Part shown: piece by piece, positions 52,990 to 60,560 of the stretch
How positions within the stretch are numbered: position 1 is the stretch's first letter
Layout of the letters: every line of letters begins with the position of its first letter
Assembly (NCBI GenBank): GCA_015064685.1
Contig: SVRT01000014.1
Location: 13,251 to 73,812 of the forward strand
Reading direction: 5' to 3'
DNA length: 60,562 nt
DNA from: Oscillospiraceae bacterium
GTDB taxonomy: Bacteria; Bacillota; Clostridia; Oscillospirales; CAG-272
Translations under genes and position numbers: made by a program
Notes under the pieces: model-generated
The model's input: the letters and a program-made list of their open reading frames with translations, nothing else
Database searches by the model: none
Told to the model about the DNA's origin: nothing

Positions 52990-53753
52990 GCGAACTTAAC
53001 GAAAGTAACGTTCTCGAGATAGCCGAGATGCTCGTGACTGCCACGGAGAACGTTGAAAAGGTATATGACTCGGGCAGGCAATCTGAATATGATGCGTTTT
53101 GGGAAGCGTTTCAGCAGACAGGAACGAGGAATAATTATTCAAATGCCTTTAGGAACGGTTGGGATGATACAAATTTCAACCCTAAATACGATATAAAACC
53201 AATTAGATGTGACAACGCGTTTACCAATTCAAATATTACTGATATAGCGGCAATGTTTGAAAAAAATGGAATTGTTTTAGATACGAGCCAATCGACAGAC
53301 GTGAAATATATGTTTACTAATATGTATAACACCCTGCGAATACCAACTGTTTCTGCCGAGGCAGCAATTTCACTTGAAGGCACTTTTGGTTGGAGCCGTA
53401 TCGAAACAATAGACAAACTTATATTAAGAAATGACGGAACAAATACATTTACTGATACTTTTAATTCTACGACTCAACTTATGAATATCACTATAGAGGG
53501 TGTAATAGGTAACGACATCAATTTCCGTTGGTGTACCAAACTATCAAGAGCGAGCATAGAAAGCATTGTAAACCATTTGTCGGATGCCGCAATAGGAAAG
53601 ACATTAACACTGTCTGAAGCGGCGGTTGATACTGCATTCAGTGGTGGACAAAGTGCTCCCGATCCCTCTACCACCACGGAAATAGGTTCGAGTACTGTAG
53701 CTTGGTTTGATTTATATATGTCCAAGCCCAATTGGACAATAACACTTGTATAA
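52986..53753 (+). CDS. Putative phage tail tip protein with leucine-rich-like repeats
   Basis: The 255-residue product begins with a helical segment ending YDAFWEAFQQTGTRNNYSNAF, a block common in phage-encoded LRR-type tail proteins of Clostridia. Regularly spaced beta-strand repeats follow (IETIDKLILRNDGTNTFTDTF, TQLMNITIEGVIGNDI) and the segment LSRASIESIVNHLSDAAIGKTLTLS, seen at the end of such proteins. It overlaps the BppU-like gene by 4 nt, and probably forms the distal binding part of the same fibre. Coding bias is more AT-rich than upstream. Precise ligand unknown. Confidence 0.65.
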   Translation: MSELNESNVLEIAEMLVTATENVEKVYDSGRQSEYDAFWEAFQQTGTRNNYSNAFRNGWDDTNFNPKYDIKPIRCDNAFTNSNITDIAAMFEKNGIVLDTSQSTDVKYMFTNMYNTLRIPTVSAEAAISLEGTFGWSRIETIDKLILRNDGTNTFTDTFNSTTQLMNITIEGVIGNDINFRWCTKLSRASIESIVNHLSDAAIGKTLTLSEAAVDTAFSGGQSAPDPSTTTEIGSSTVAWFDLYMSKPNWTITLV

Positions 53754-53763
53754 GGAGAAACAT

Positions 53764-53946
53764 ATGCAGAAAGAAACAATAACAAGAATAAAGCTCACGG
53801 CAAGTGAGGGACATATTCTCACGAACGGTGAGAATTACGGCAGAGTCGTATACCTCGCCTCGGGTGACGAGGGAGAGAAGTGGTATGAGATCACTGAGGA
53901 GGAATACGAGGAAAAGATGAAGGAGGAAGAGGCAATTGACCAGTGA
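53764..53946 (+). CDS. Small phage-module protein (60 residues)
   Basis: The ATG at 53764 follows AAGGAGAAACAT. The product is a small, acidic, probably soluble protein: MQKETITRIKLTASEGHILT, then YGRVVYLASGDEGEKWYEIT and a Glu-rich helix. Proteins of this size and pattern are common between tail-fibre and holin-type genes of Bacillota prophages, without known function. Its stop overlaps the next reading frame. Confidence 0.7.
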   Translation: MQKETITRIKLTASEGHILTNGENYGRVVYLASGDEGEKWYEITEEEYEEKMKEEEAIDQ

Positions 53947-54241
53947 CGATATGATAAAGGCGATTGCCGAGAATACGCAGAGATGCAAGTCGAATTCGCA
54001 CAGAATAGACGAGCTTGAGAGGAGCGGGGAGCTTTTGCACAAGATGGTGACCGCGCTTGAAGTGCTTGCGACTCAGCAAAAGAACGTTGCAGTGCAGGTC
54101 GACAAGATCGACGCGAAGGTGACAAGACTCGAGCATACACCGATGAAGAAGGTTTATTCCCTTATCGGCTATCTTGTGGCGGCTTTGTGCTCCGCGGCGG
54201 CGGGCGCTATATTCTCCGGTGGAATTGATCTGCCGCTATAA
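53936..54241 (+). CDS. XhlA-like membrane-associated phage protein
   Basis: The 101-residue product reads as a helical coiled coil (IAENTQRCKSNSHRIDELERSGELLHKMVTALEVL, then VAVQVDKIDAKVTRLEHTP) followed by one membrane segment (about 76-96, LIGYLVAALCSAAAGAIF). This is the XhlA/haemolysin layout that assists holins. I take the TTG at 53936; an ATG at 53951 is possible. No holin (XhlB) or endolysin follows: a terminator comes instead, so lysis would need other genes. Confidence 0.7.
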   Translation: MTSDDMIKAIAENTQRCKSNSHRIDELERSGELLHKMVTALEVLATQQKNVAVQVDKIDAKVTRLEHTPMKKVYSLIGYLVAALCSAAAGAIFSGGIDLPL

Positions 54242-54245
54242 ATGA

Positions 54246-54280
54246 AAAAAGGATCCACCGATCGGTGGATCCGATTTTTT
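54246..54280 (+). terminator. Intrinsic terminator of the phage-tail-like unit
   Basis: GGATCCACC-GATC-GGTGGATCC with flanking A and T runs. It can also act on the convergent gene ending at 54282. Confidence 0.88.
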
Positions 54281-54281
54281 A

Positions 54282-54635
54282 TTATAAAGCGATAATTAGC
54301 GAGACAATGAAAAAGAGGGACATAATGCCATTTATTCCGATGAGCGAGAAGCCGAGACTGTCTATCTTTTTTGAGTATTTTCGAATAATCGATGCAGCGA
54401 GAAATACCGACATAAGAGCATTGACCGCACCGATTACGATCAATGACACGGTAATTTGAGACATAGCTAAAAGTCCGATAAGACCTACGCCCGGCAAAGC
54501 ACCCTCGGTTTCTAGGTAGCTGAGATCGGAGCTCCAAAACTCGAAATACAATATCGCAATCGAGATCACAAGTGCAACAGATGCAAGCGTGCATATTATT
54601 GAAGATATTATGGCGACTATATGACGTTTTTTCAT
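54282..54635 (-). CDS. Small membrane protein of unknown function
   Basis: This 117-residue protein consists mainly of hydrophobic segments: about 8-30, 48-70, 72-85 and 95-117, with a short polar loop (WSSDLSYLETEGALP) after the first. The N-terminus is MKKRH. I recognise no family. The ribosome site AAAGGAG is about 8 nt upstream of the ATG at 54635, and a consensus promoter lies further upstream. It converges on the phage-tail-like unit and shares its terminator. It is not obviously a holin. Confidence 0.65.
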   Translation of the reverse strand: MKKRHIVAIISSIICTLASVALVISIAILYFEFWSSDLSYLETEGALPGVGLIGLLAMSQITVSLIVIGAVNALMSVFLAASIIRKYSKKIDSLGFSLIGINGIMSLFFIVSLIIAL

Positions 54636-54756
54636 TTTGTTTCTCCTTTTTTGAAAGGTCTTTATTTTGCGATCACATATTTGAAAATAACGAGCGAAAT
54701 TCCCAAAATGAAATTAAGGGAAGGAAAGCATATACAGAGAATGTTGGTCTTTTTTC

Positions 54757-54785
54757 AGTATATCATATACCCATTTATTTGTCAA
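54757..54785 (-). promoter_or_regulatory. Sigma-A promoter of the small membrane protein gene
   Basis: On the minus strand TTGACA (54785-54780), a 17-nt spacer and TATACT (54762-54757). Confidence 0.7.
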
Positions 54786-54802
54786 GCCCTCCATTTGTTG
54801 GT

Positions 54803-54830
54803 AACTAATTAGGAACTAATTAAAACTAAT
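54803..54830 (+). promoter_or_regulatory. Three phased AACTAAT direct repeats
   Basis: AACTAAT occurs at 54803-54809, 54814-54820 and 54824-54830, spaced 11 and 10 bp, so all face the same side of the helix. They lie just upstream of the promoter at 54843 and between it and the divergent promoter, a likely regulator site. The rest of 54636-54955 holds only the two promoters. Confidence 0.45.
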
Positions 54831-54842
54831 CATCAAAAAATC

Positions 54843-54871
54843 TTGAAAAACAACTTCGAGTATGCTATAAT
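54843..54871 (+). promoter_or_regulatory. Sigma-A promoter of the glycoside hydrolase gene
   Basis: TTGAAA (54843-54848), a 17-nt spacer and TATAAT (54866-54871). Confidence 0.75.
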
Positions 54872-54955
54872 AATTAACACACCTATTCGGCAAACGAATA
54901 ATTAATAATTTTTATAATGATTTGCAAAAAAGATTTATGGGATCGGGGAGGAAAA

Positions 54956-56926
54956 ATGACAAAGCACGCAAGACACATCCATCTTGATTTTCACACGTCC
55001 GAGCTTTTGACGGTCGGAGATAAATTCGATAAGGAGCAGTTTAAAAAGGCTCTTCGTGACGGAGCGGTAAATTCGATCGTTGTATTCGCAAAATGTCACC
55101 ACGGTTGGTGTTATTATCCAACCAAGGTTGGAGTAATGCATCCACAGCTCAAGTTTGACCTTATGGGCGAGCAGATAAAGGCTTGCCGCGAGGCGGGAGT
55201 CCGCGTCGTCGCATACATAACGGGCGCGTGGAGTGCATCGGATGCTGTTCGTCATCCCGAGTGGCAGGCGCGAAGTATTACTGACGGACATCCCGCGTAC
55301 ACGCACAACGGCGGTGTGGACGGATACGTCCCGGGGGCTCTTGACAGTGCCAAGCCTGAATGCACCTGGCCTTATATGTGTATGTCGGGTGAGTACGGGG
55401 AGCATATGAAGGCACTTGCACAAGAGGTGCTTGACAACTACGACGTTGACGGACTTTTCTTTGACATTATGGCGCTCAACATACCCTGCGGTTGTGAGAG
55501 CTGTAAGGCTGATATGGAGCGTCTTGGGTATGCATCGGATTATGCGGGCGCGCTTGAATATACGGTGCAGAAAAAGAAGGAGCTTTTCAAGGCTCTTCGT
55601 GATATGACGCTTGCAAAGCGACCCGACTGTACTATTTTCTTCAATTCCGGTGGCGCGGAAATAAACAGACCCGAGTATTGGGAGTATTCAACTCATTTCG
55701 AAATGGAAAATCTCCCCACACGCTCTTCGGAGGGCTACGACGCGATAGTTAACCGCAGTAAGTTCTTCCGCGAGACAGGCAAGGTAGTCTACGGTATGAC
55801 TGGCAAGTTCCACACCGATTGGGGCGAGTTTGGCGGCTTCAAGCATCCCGACGCGCTACTCCAGGAATGTGCGGCGATGGCGGCATACGGAGTCAGATGC
55901 GATATAGGCGACCAGCTTCACCCCTCGGGACAGATGAACGAGGATACGTACAAGATAATCGGCACGGCGTATAAATACGTTGAGTCGATCGAGGAATATA
56001 TGGAGCGCGGACAGACGAATTCCCGACTTGGCGTAATGCTTGCGAAGAGCTATGCGGAGCGCGAGGGAATGGCGAAGCTTCTTTCCGACTCGCACATCGA
56101 TTACAGAATTGTTGTCAATATAAGTCAGCTTGAAGAGCTTGACTGCGTGATCATTCCCGCAACCGCAACCCTTAGTGAGACAGAGGAGAGTGCGCTTTGT
56201 GAATTTTACCGCAATGGCGGAAGGATCGTTGTTTTTGGTAAGCCCAATGGAGCGAATAAGCTTCTCTCATTAATTGGTTACACTGATCTTGGCGCGTCGG
56301 AGCTTGACATCGACTACGTTGATTACAAGAGCAAATGCGCGGAGTATTTCCCCGAATCCCCTATACTTATGTATAAGTCTGCTCACAGATTTATGATGGA
56401 GGGCGAGGTGCTTGCAGACCTCTGGGAGCCTTATTTCTCGCGCACAGAGGCACATTATTGCTCGCACAGAAACACGCCTAACAGGGAAGTGGCGAGCGGT
56501 TGTCCTGCAATAGTGCTTGGCGAGCGTGCGCTCTGCTTTGCTCACGAGTACGGCGAGCAATACTACATCTACGGCAATTATTGGTGCAGAGTCATATTTG
56601 AGGATGCGCTGACGAGGATATACGACCGCGAGATCGAGATCGAGGGTCTGCCCGTGTTCGGCAGATATACAATGTACCGCGACGGTGACACGCTTATTCT
56701 CCATCTGCTTGGAATGATCCCGATCCAGCGCCGTCATTGTGCGGTGGTAGAGGAGCCTGTTGAGATACGAAACGTTAAAATTACTCTCCCGGGCATCAGG
56801 GCAAGAAGCGTTATTACAGAGCCCGACGGGGAGAAGTTAGAATTCACACCAAACGGTGACGGTACAGAGTTTACCGTCCGGTCACTTAAGGGTCACAGGC
56901 TTGTGGTTATCAAGCTTGAAAAATAA
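54956..56926 (+). CDS. Putative glycoside hydrolase (GHL6-like TIM barrel with beta-galactosidase-type accessory domain)
   Basis: I start at the ATG at 54956 after CGGGGAGG; a frame start at 54917 lacks a site. The 656-residue cytoplasmic protein begins as a TIM barrel: HIHLDFHTSE, then VNSIVVFAKCHHGWCYYPTKVG, a V-V-A-Y-I-T-G strand, and DVDGLFFDIMALNIPCGCESC (Asp170 a candidate catalytic acid, Cys178/180/183 in a metal-like cluster). This pattern is that of hypothetical glycoside hydrolase 6/alpha-fucosidase-like enzymes. From about 340 a Rossmann-like domain (LDCVIIPATATLSETEESAL) resembles a beta-galactosidase trimerisation domain; a beta-sandwich ends the protein. Substrate unknown. The MATE gene follows at 17 nt. 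Confidence 0.75.
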   Translation: MTKHARHIHLDFHTSELLTVGDKFDKEQFKKALRDGAVNSIVVFAKCHHGWCYYPTKVGVMHPQLKFDLMGEQIKACREAGVRVVAYITGAWSASDAVRHPEWQARSITDGHPAYTHNGGVDGYVPGALDSAKPECTWPYMCMSGEYGEHMKALAQEVLDNYDVDGLFFDIMALNIPCGCESCKADMERLGYASDYAGALEYTVQKKKELFKALRDMTLAKRPDCTIFFNSGGAEINRPEYWEYSTHFEMENLPTRSSEGYDAIVNRSKFFRETGKVVYGMTGKFHTDWGEFGGFKHPDALLQECAAMAAYGVRCDIGDQLHPSGQMNEDTYKIIGTAYKYVESIEEYMERGQTNSRLGVMLAKSYAEREGMAKLLSDSHIDYRIVVNISQLEELDCVIIPATATLSETEESALCEFYRNGGRIVVFGKPNGANKLLSLIGYTDLGASELDIDYVDYKSKCAEYFPESPILMYKSAHRFMMEGEVLADLWEPYFSRTEAHYCSHRNTPNREVASGCPAIVLGERALCFAHEYGEQYYIYGNYWCRVIFEDALTRIYDREIEIEGLPVFGRYTMYRDGDTLILHLLGMIPIQRRHCAVVEEPVEIRNVKITLPGIRARSVITEPDGEKLEFTPNGDGTEFTVRSLKGHRLVVIKLEK

Positions 56927-56943
56927 CGAAAGAATCAAGAAAA

Positions 56944-58320
56944 ATGACGAATAAAAATGAAATGCTTGGCACAGCGCCCGTAGGGAAGCTGTTGTTCAGA
57001 CTTGCTTTGCCTACGGTGGTGGCACAGCTTATTAATATGCTATACAACGTCATTGACCGCATATATATCGGTCATATGCCCGAGGTCGGCGATCTTGCCC
57101 TGACGGGAGTCGGCGTGTGTATGCCGATAATTATGATCGTGTCGGCGTTTGCAGCGCTCGTAGGCTCCGGAGGAGCGCCGCGAGCATCGATATTTATGGG
57201 TAAAAGGGATATAGAGAGCGCAGAAAAAACGCTGGGCGGATGCTTTGGTCTTCAGATCATCGTTTCAATTGTTCTTACCCTTGTTTTGCTGATATGGAAC
57301 AGAGACCTGCTTTTGGCGTTCGGCGCAAGTGAGAATACCATAGGCTTTGCGACCGAATATATGAGCGTTTACGCCATAGGAACCGTCTTCGTTCAGCTGA
57401 CGCTCGGTATGAACGCGTTTATCACCGCGCAAGGCTTTACAAAGATATCAATGGTATCGGTCATCGTCGGCGCGGTCGCGAATATCATTCTTGACCCGAT
57501 ATTCATATATGGGTTTGATATGGGAGTGCGAGGTGCGGCTTTGGCTACTATAATCTCTCAGGCGCTCTCCTGCGCGTGGATAATTGCATTTTTGTGCGGC
57601 AGAAAGACTGTATTGAGGCTCAAGCCGAAGAATTTTATTCCTAATCCCAAGATCGTTTTGCCCTGTATTGCGCTTGGCACCGCGACATTTATTATGCAGG
57701 CGAGCGAGAGCGTGATCTCGGTCTGCTTTAACTCGTCACTGCTCAAATACGGCGGAGACATTGCTGTCGGAGCTATGACGATCTTGACGAGCGTAATGCA
57801 GTTCGCCCTTCTCCCCACGCAGGGGATAGCGCAGGGCGCGCAGCCGATCTTGAGCTATAACTACGGCGCGAAAAACGCCGACAGAGTAAAGCATACCTAT
57901 AAATTACTGCTTACGGTATGTCTTGCGTATTCGGTGACGGTGTGGGTTGCCGTGATGGTGTTCCCAAGCGTGTTCGTGTCGATATTTACGCCCGATGCAG
58001 AGCTTATTTCCTTCGCGTCAAAGGCGCTCCGCATATATTACGGCGGTATGATACTGTTTGGAATACAGATCGCGTGTCAGATGACCTTCGTTTCACTTGG
58101 AAATGCCGCATCCTCGGTGATAGTGGCGATAGTGCGCAAATTTGTGCTGCTCTTACCCTTGATCTACATCGTACCGAGTTTTGTAGAAAACAAGACCGTC
58201 GGTGTCTATATGGCAGAGCCGATCGCGGATATCATAGCAGTGACATTCACTGCAATACTGTTCGTGTTCCAGTTCAAAAAGGCGCTTAAGAAGATAGAGA
58301 CAAACGAGCAGGTGCAGTAA
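56944..58320 (+). CDS. MATE family efflux transporter
   Basis: This 458-residue protein has twelve hydrophobic segments arranged as two similar halves. It includes LALPTVVAQLINMLYNVIDRIYIGHM near the start, GGAPRASIFMGKRD after helix 2, and LPTQGIAQGAQPILSYNYGAKN in the second half: the MepA/DinF-type MATE signature (Q-G-A-Q-P). Such proteins exchange cations or drugs for Na+ or H+. It is co-directional with and close to the hydrolase gene and is followed by a terminator. Confidence 0.92.
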   Translation: MTNKNEMLGTAPVGKLLFRLALPTVVAQLINMLYNVIDRIYIGHMPEVGDLALTGVGVCMPIIMIVSAFAALVGSGGAPRASIFMGKRDIESAEKTLGGCFGLQIIVSIVLTLVLLIWNRDLLLAFGASENTIGFATEYMSVYAIGTVFVQLTLGMNAFITAQGFTKISMVSVIVGAVANIILDPIFIYGFDMGVRGAALATIISQALSCAWIIAFLCGRKTVLRLKPKNFIPNPKIVLPCIALGTATFIMQASESVISVCFNSSLLKYGGDIAVGAMTILTSVMQFALLPTQGIAQGAQPILSYNYGAKNADRVKHTYKLLLTVCLAYSVTVWVAVMVFPSVFVSIFTPDAELISFASKALRIYYGGMILFGIQIACQMTFVSLGNAASSVIVAIVRKFVLLLPLIYIVPSFVENKTVGVYMAEPIADIIAVTFTAILFVFQFKKALKKIETNEQVQ

Positions 58321-58357
58321 TTGAACAGGGAAAAATAAGCAATATCTAATATCACAC

Positions 58358-58384
58358 AAAGGGCACCCGATAGGGTGCCTTTTT
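58358..58384 (+). terminator. Intrinsic terminator after the MATE gene
   Basis: AGGGCACCC-GATA-GGGTGCCTTTTT, ending directly at the first 123-bp direct repeat. Confidence 0.88.
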
Positions 58385-58507
58385 GTGAGGACGGGGAATA
58401 GAACCTATTTCTGCTTTGGCTTTGCCAAAGACAGAGAGCGGTTTCTCATAAGCCCCTCACCGACATCAAAAAAGCACGGAGAGGCGAATGCCTCTCCGTG
58501 CTTTTTT
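58385..58507. repeat. 123-bp direct repeat, copy A, with tRNA-3'-end-like start and terminator
   Basis: Identical to 60316-60438 except for two bases. It starts with GTGAGGACGGGGAATAGAAC, whose reverse complement resembles a tRNA T-arm and acceptor. It contains an inner 7-bp stem CTTTGGC/GCCAAAG and ends with a strong bidirectional terminator (GCACGGAGAGGC/GCCTCTCCGTGC plus T6). The rest of 58508-58611 has no gene. Confidence 0.85.
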
Positions 58508-58611
58508 GTGTGCAAGTACCTATTTTGATACGATTTGCGTACAACCCTTGAAAAGTGCGTACACTTACTTCAAAATGCGTACACCAATGACCATGTATCA
58601 TTTTTTATTTA

Positions 58612-58779
58612 TTAATCGCTCCAAATAACTATTTTTCGGGCGATATCATCGCATTTATTATTAATCTTTTTTAATTCAATAAGCACTTCTATTATTAGTT
58701 CTTTTTCAGAAAGCGAGTTTAAATATTCTCGCACTTCTTGCTCATTAACTGTATTTTTATTCATTAATCCTTTAAACAT
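58612..58779 (-). CDS. Short 55-codon protein downstream of the HTH gene
   Basis: The ATG at 58779 is preceded by AAAGGAGTG at 7 nt, and the frame runs to TAA at 58612. The product begins MFKGLMNKNTVNEQEVREYL, continues as a charged helix (SEKELIIEVLIELKKINNKC) and ends RKIVIWSD. It is AT-rich like the HTH gene and begins 11 nt after that gene's stop, whose last codon overlaps this ribosome site, so the two are almost certainly co-transcribed. No family recognised. Size and helical, charged nature fit a small partner or antidote protein; that is speculation. Confidence 0.7.
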   Translation of the reverse strand: MFKGLMNKNTVNEQEVREYLNSLSEKELIIEVLIELKKINNKCDDIARKIVIWSD

Positions 58780-58790
58780 GAAACACTCCT

Positions 58791-59879
58791 TTAAAAATAT
58801 TTTTTGAAGTTAAGCAAGCGATCAACTAATTCTTTTATATCAGAATCATTGATTTCCACATCAACAAAAATAATAAGGTTATAATAATCATTATCGCGTA
58901 AGGATTTTATACCGCCAAGTTCATTGCAGATATAACAATCATTTCCAACGGTTTCAGCTGCGATTCTCTTGTTGTAATCAATAGCAAATTTCAATATATC
59001 TTTTGCCCTATGCTGATATTTGTCCAAATGTTGCAAAGAATATCTTAAACAATTATTGATTATGGGGTTGATAGAATAATACGTAATAGAATCAACTTTT
59101 TTCTCTCTTTTTTGCTTGCTGCTTAATTCATGACGATATGGTTTTATTTCAAATATTGAATTGAACAAGTGATCATGGTCTAACAATATTTCCAAATAAT
59201 CAGTGTTATAAAAAATGCTGTCATTACCGCCATAATGTCCGTTTGTGAAAAACATATTATATGAATCATAAATGTCATTAAATAAACCGGGATCGTCCAT
59301 ACTTGCAACAAGACGCGCAAATTCTACAGCATTATCAAAATTGATCCAAGTTACGCCTTTGTTCTTGTTGAGATCAAAGTTATTATAATACCATTTTAAT
59401 TTAATCCCGTATTTGTCATGAAGATAGCGAACACCATTAACAGCACGATATTCAACAACATAATCGAGAAATGTTTTCCCAAATTCATCTGTTTCTGAGA
59501 TAATCGGTTTTCCGTCCTTTGTAAGCAATAAATCGAATTCTTCTTTATACAGTTTTGCATCATCTATATATGCGTAATATCTAAAGCCTTTGTTGAAAGG
59601 AACGTTATCTTTTTCAACAGGCAATTTAAATGAATTTTCATCTAACAATCTTGCTAATGAAACACCGAATATCTTTTCGAGCGGAATAATAAATTCATAC
59701 TTAAGTGGTCTTTCGCCTTTTAACATTTTAGAGAAGTTTGATTTTTCTCTTTCGGCAAACGCATATGCTTGCTGACCTTTAATACCAAGCTCACGTGCTA
59801 TATCAACCAACAAATGACTGTACATTCTAATCCCTTTTTGCTTCATATAGTGATCAATATTGTTTTTTAAGTTTGTCAT
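58791..59879 (-). CDS. Helix-turn-helix protein of unknown function in AT-rich island
   Basis: I use the ATG at 59879, 8 nt after GGAGG (a start five codons earlier overlaps the site). Residues about 20-82 of the 362-residue product look like an XRE-type DNA-binding domain: ELGIKGQQAYAFAEREKSNFSKMLKGERPLKYEFIIPLEKIFGVSLARLL. The remaining 280 residues, rich in Tyr, Asn, Asp and Lys, match nothing I know; FRYYAYIDDAKLYKEEFDLL is the first block. Base composition is far more AT-rich than the flanks, and direct repeats lie on both sides, so it looks acquired. It may be a regulator or a toxin/defence protein with its own DNA-binding domain. Confidence 0.75.
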   Translation of the reverse strand: MTNLKNNIDHYMKQKGIRMYSHLLVDIARELGIKGQQAYAFAEREKSNFSKMLKGERPLKYEFIIPLEKIFGVSLARLLDENSFKLPVEKDNVPFNKGFRYYAYIDDAKLYKEEFDLLLTKDGKPIISETDEFGKTFLDYVVEYRAVNGVRYLHDKYGIKLKWYYNNFDLNKNKGVTWINFDNAVEFARLVASMDDPGLFNDIYDSYNMFFTNGHYGGNDSIFYNTDYLEILLDHDHLFNSIFEIKPYRHELSSKQKREKKVDSITYYSINPIINNCLRYSLQHLDKYQHRAKDILKFAIDYNKRIAAETVGNDCYICNELGGIKSLRDNDYYNLIIFVDVEINDSDIKELVDRLLNFKKYF

Positions 59880-59899
59880 ATGTAGATCCTCCAAATATT

Positions 59900-59923
59900 G
59901 TTATGCTATTATTATAACATAAC
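59900..59923 (-). promoter_or_regulatory. Near-palindrome over the -10 of the HTH gene promoter
   Basis: The 24-bp inverted repeat GTTATGCTATTA/TTATAACATAAC (10 of 12 positions symmetric) covers the minus-strand TATAAT at 59916-59911, about 30 nt before the start codon. It is well placed as an autoregulatory operator. No good -35 is visible, which would fit a regulated promoter. Confidence 0.5.
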
Positions 59924-60090
59924 TTTTCTGATTTGTGTAGTCATATACGACAACTTTCGTGGTCTTTTTTGACTTTCTGCATTTTTCAGTAAAATACAAT
60001 AATGTCAAATATGACTACTCTTGCATTTCGTTTGTTAACTACCATTTGTCCCGTTGATAGGCCTTTCGTTCCGTAGTTATTATATATAAG

Positions 60091-60137
60091 GAAAAAGAGC
60101 CTTGCAAAAGTGCGGTTAAACACTCCTACAAGGCTCT
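60091..60137 (-). terminator. Minus-strand stem-loop with T-tract
   Basis: AGAGCCTTG (60096-60104) pairs with CAAGGCTCT (60129-60137), and a minus-strand T-run follows (60096-60092). Read leftward it would stop transcription coming from the tRNA-like element before it reaches the HTH promoter. The gap 59880-60335 otherwise holds only operator-like repeats, this and the next terminator, and a partial repeat copy. Confidence 0.55.
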
Positions 60138-60179
60138 GCTGTTTACTTACAGAAAGGAACTAACTCCCTTTATGCAAAG

Positions 60180-60212
60180 AAAAAAGGTCTGACACGATTG
60201 TTTCAAACCTTT
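60180..60212 (-). terminator. Minus-strand terminator behind the tRNA-like fragment
   Basis: On the minus strand AAAGGTTTGA (60212-60203) pairs with TCAGACCTTT (60192-60183) with one G-U pair, followed by TTTTTT. It begins 11 nt after the CCA of the tRNA-like end at 60223. Confidence 0.6.
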
Positions 60213-60222
60213 GCTTTTCTTA

Positions 60223-60300
60223 TGGTGGAGGTGAGGGGAATCGAACCTATTTCTGCTTTGGCTTTGCCAAAGACAGAGAGTGGTTTTTCATAAGCCCCTC
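60223..60300 (-). other. tRNA 3'-end fragment joined to the repeat sequence (copy C)
   Basis: On the minus strand it ends in GGTTCGATTCCCCTCACC followed by TCCACCA (CCA at 60225-60223), a typical T-loop/acceptor end, although the T-stem on the 5' side (ATAGG) does not pair. No matching GGAGGTG acceptor strand or anticodon arm precedes it; instead the inner part of the 123-bp repeat does. It is therefore a fragment, not a working tRNA. Confidence 0.55.
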
Positions 60301-60315
60301 GGTGATGTGAAAAAG

Positions 60316-60438
60316 GTGAGGACGGGGAGTCGAACCTATTTCTGCTTTGGCTTTGCCAAAGACAGAGAGCGGTTTCTCATAAGCCCCTCACCGACATCAA
60401 AAAAGCACGGAGAGGCGAATGCCTCTCCGTGCTTTTTT
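60316..60438. repeat. 123-bp direct repeat, copy B
   Basis: Matches 58385-58507 at 121 of 123 positions; the differences are in GGGGAGTCGAAC versus GGGGAATAGAAC, inside the tRNA-like part. Together the copies bracket about 1.9 kb of AT-rich DNA. It ends in the same bidirectional terminator (60399-60438). Confidence 0.85.
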
Positions 60439-60560
60439 GGTGGAGCAGGTGTTGTCATAGACGAACACCCCTCCTTTCCTTCGGTTTCGCCTTCAAAAGC
60501 TTCTTCAATCTCGTCAAGCGGGATATTTTCTATGCTCAAAGGCTTCTTGCTCGCGTTGAT
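60336..60560 (-). CDS. C-terminal end of a protein entering from the right edge (partial, doubtful tail)
   Basis: The minus-strand frame is open to the right edge and reads INASKKPLSIENIPLDEIEE, then AFEGETEGKEGCSS, before running into the 123-bp repeat and stopping at 60336. The first part looks like a real protein end. The last about 35 residues are encoded by repeat DNA and were probably added when the repeat arrived. An internal ATG at 60458 follows GGAAAGGAGGGG, so a separate short peptide is also possible. No family recognised. Confidence 0.35.
   Translation of the reverse strand: MNASKKPLSIENIPLDEIEEAFEGETEGKEGCSSMTTPAPPKKHGEAFASPCFFDVGEGLMRNRSLSLAKPKQK

Noticed and set aside
52012-54241. 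Complete prophage
   Set aside because: Only tail-tip-type genes are present; flanking genes are ordinary chromosomal genes with their own promoters.
60223-60315. Functional tRNA-Ser/Leu gene on the minus strand
   Set aside because: The 3' end looks right, but the T-stem is broken and no acceptor 5' strand or anticodon arm can be found upstream.
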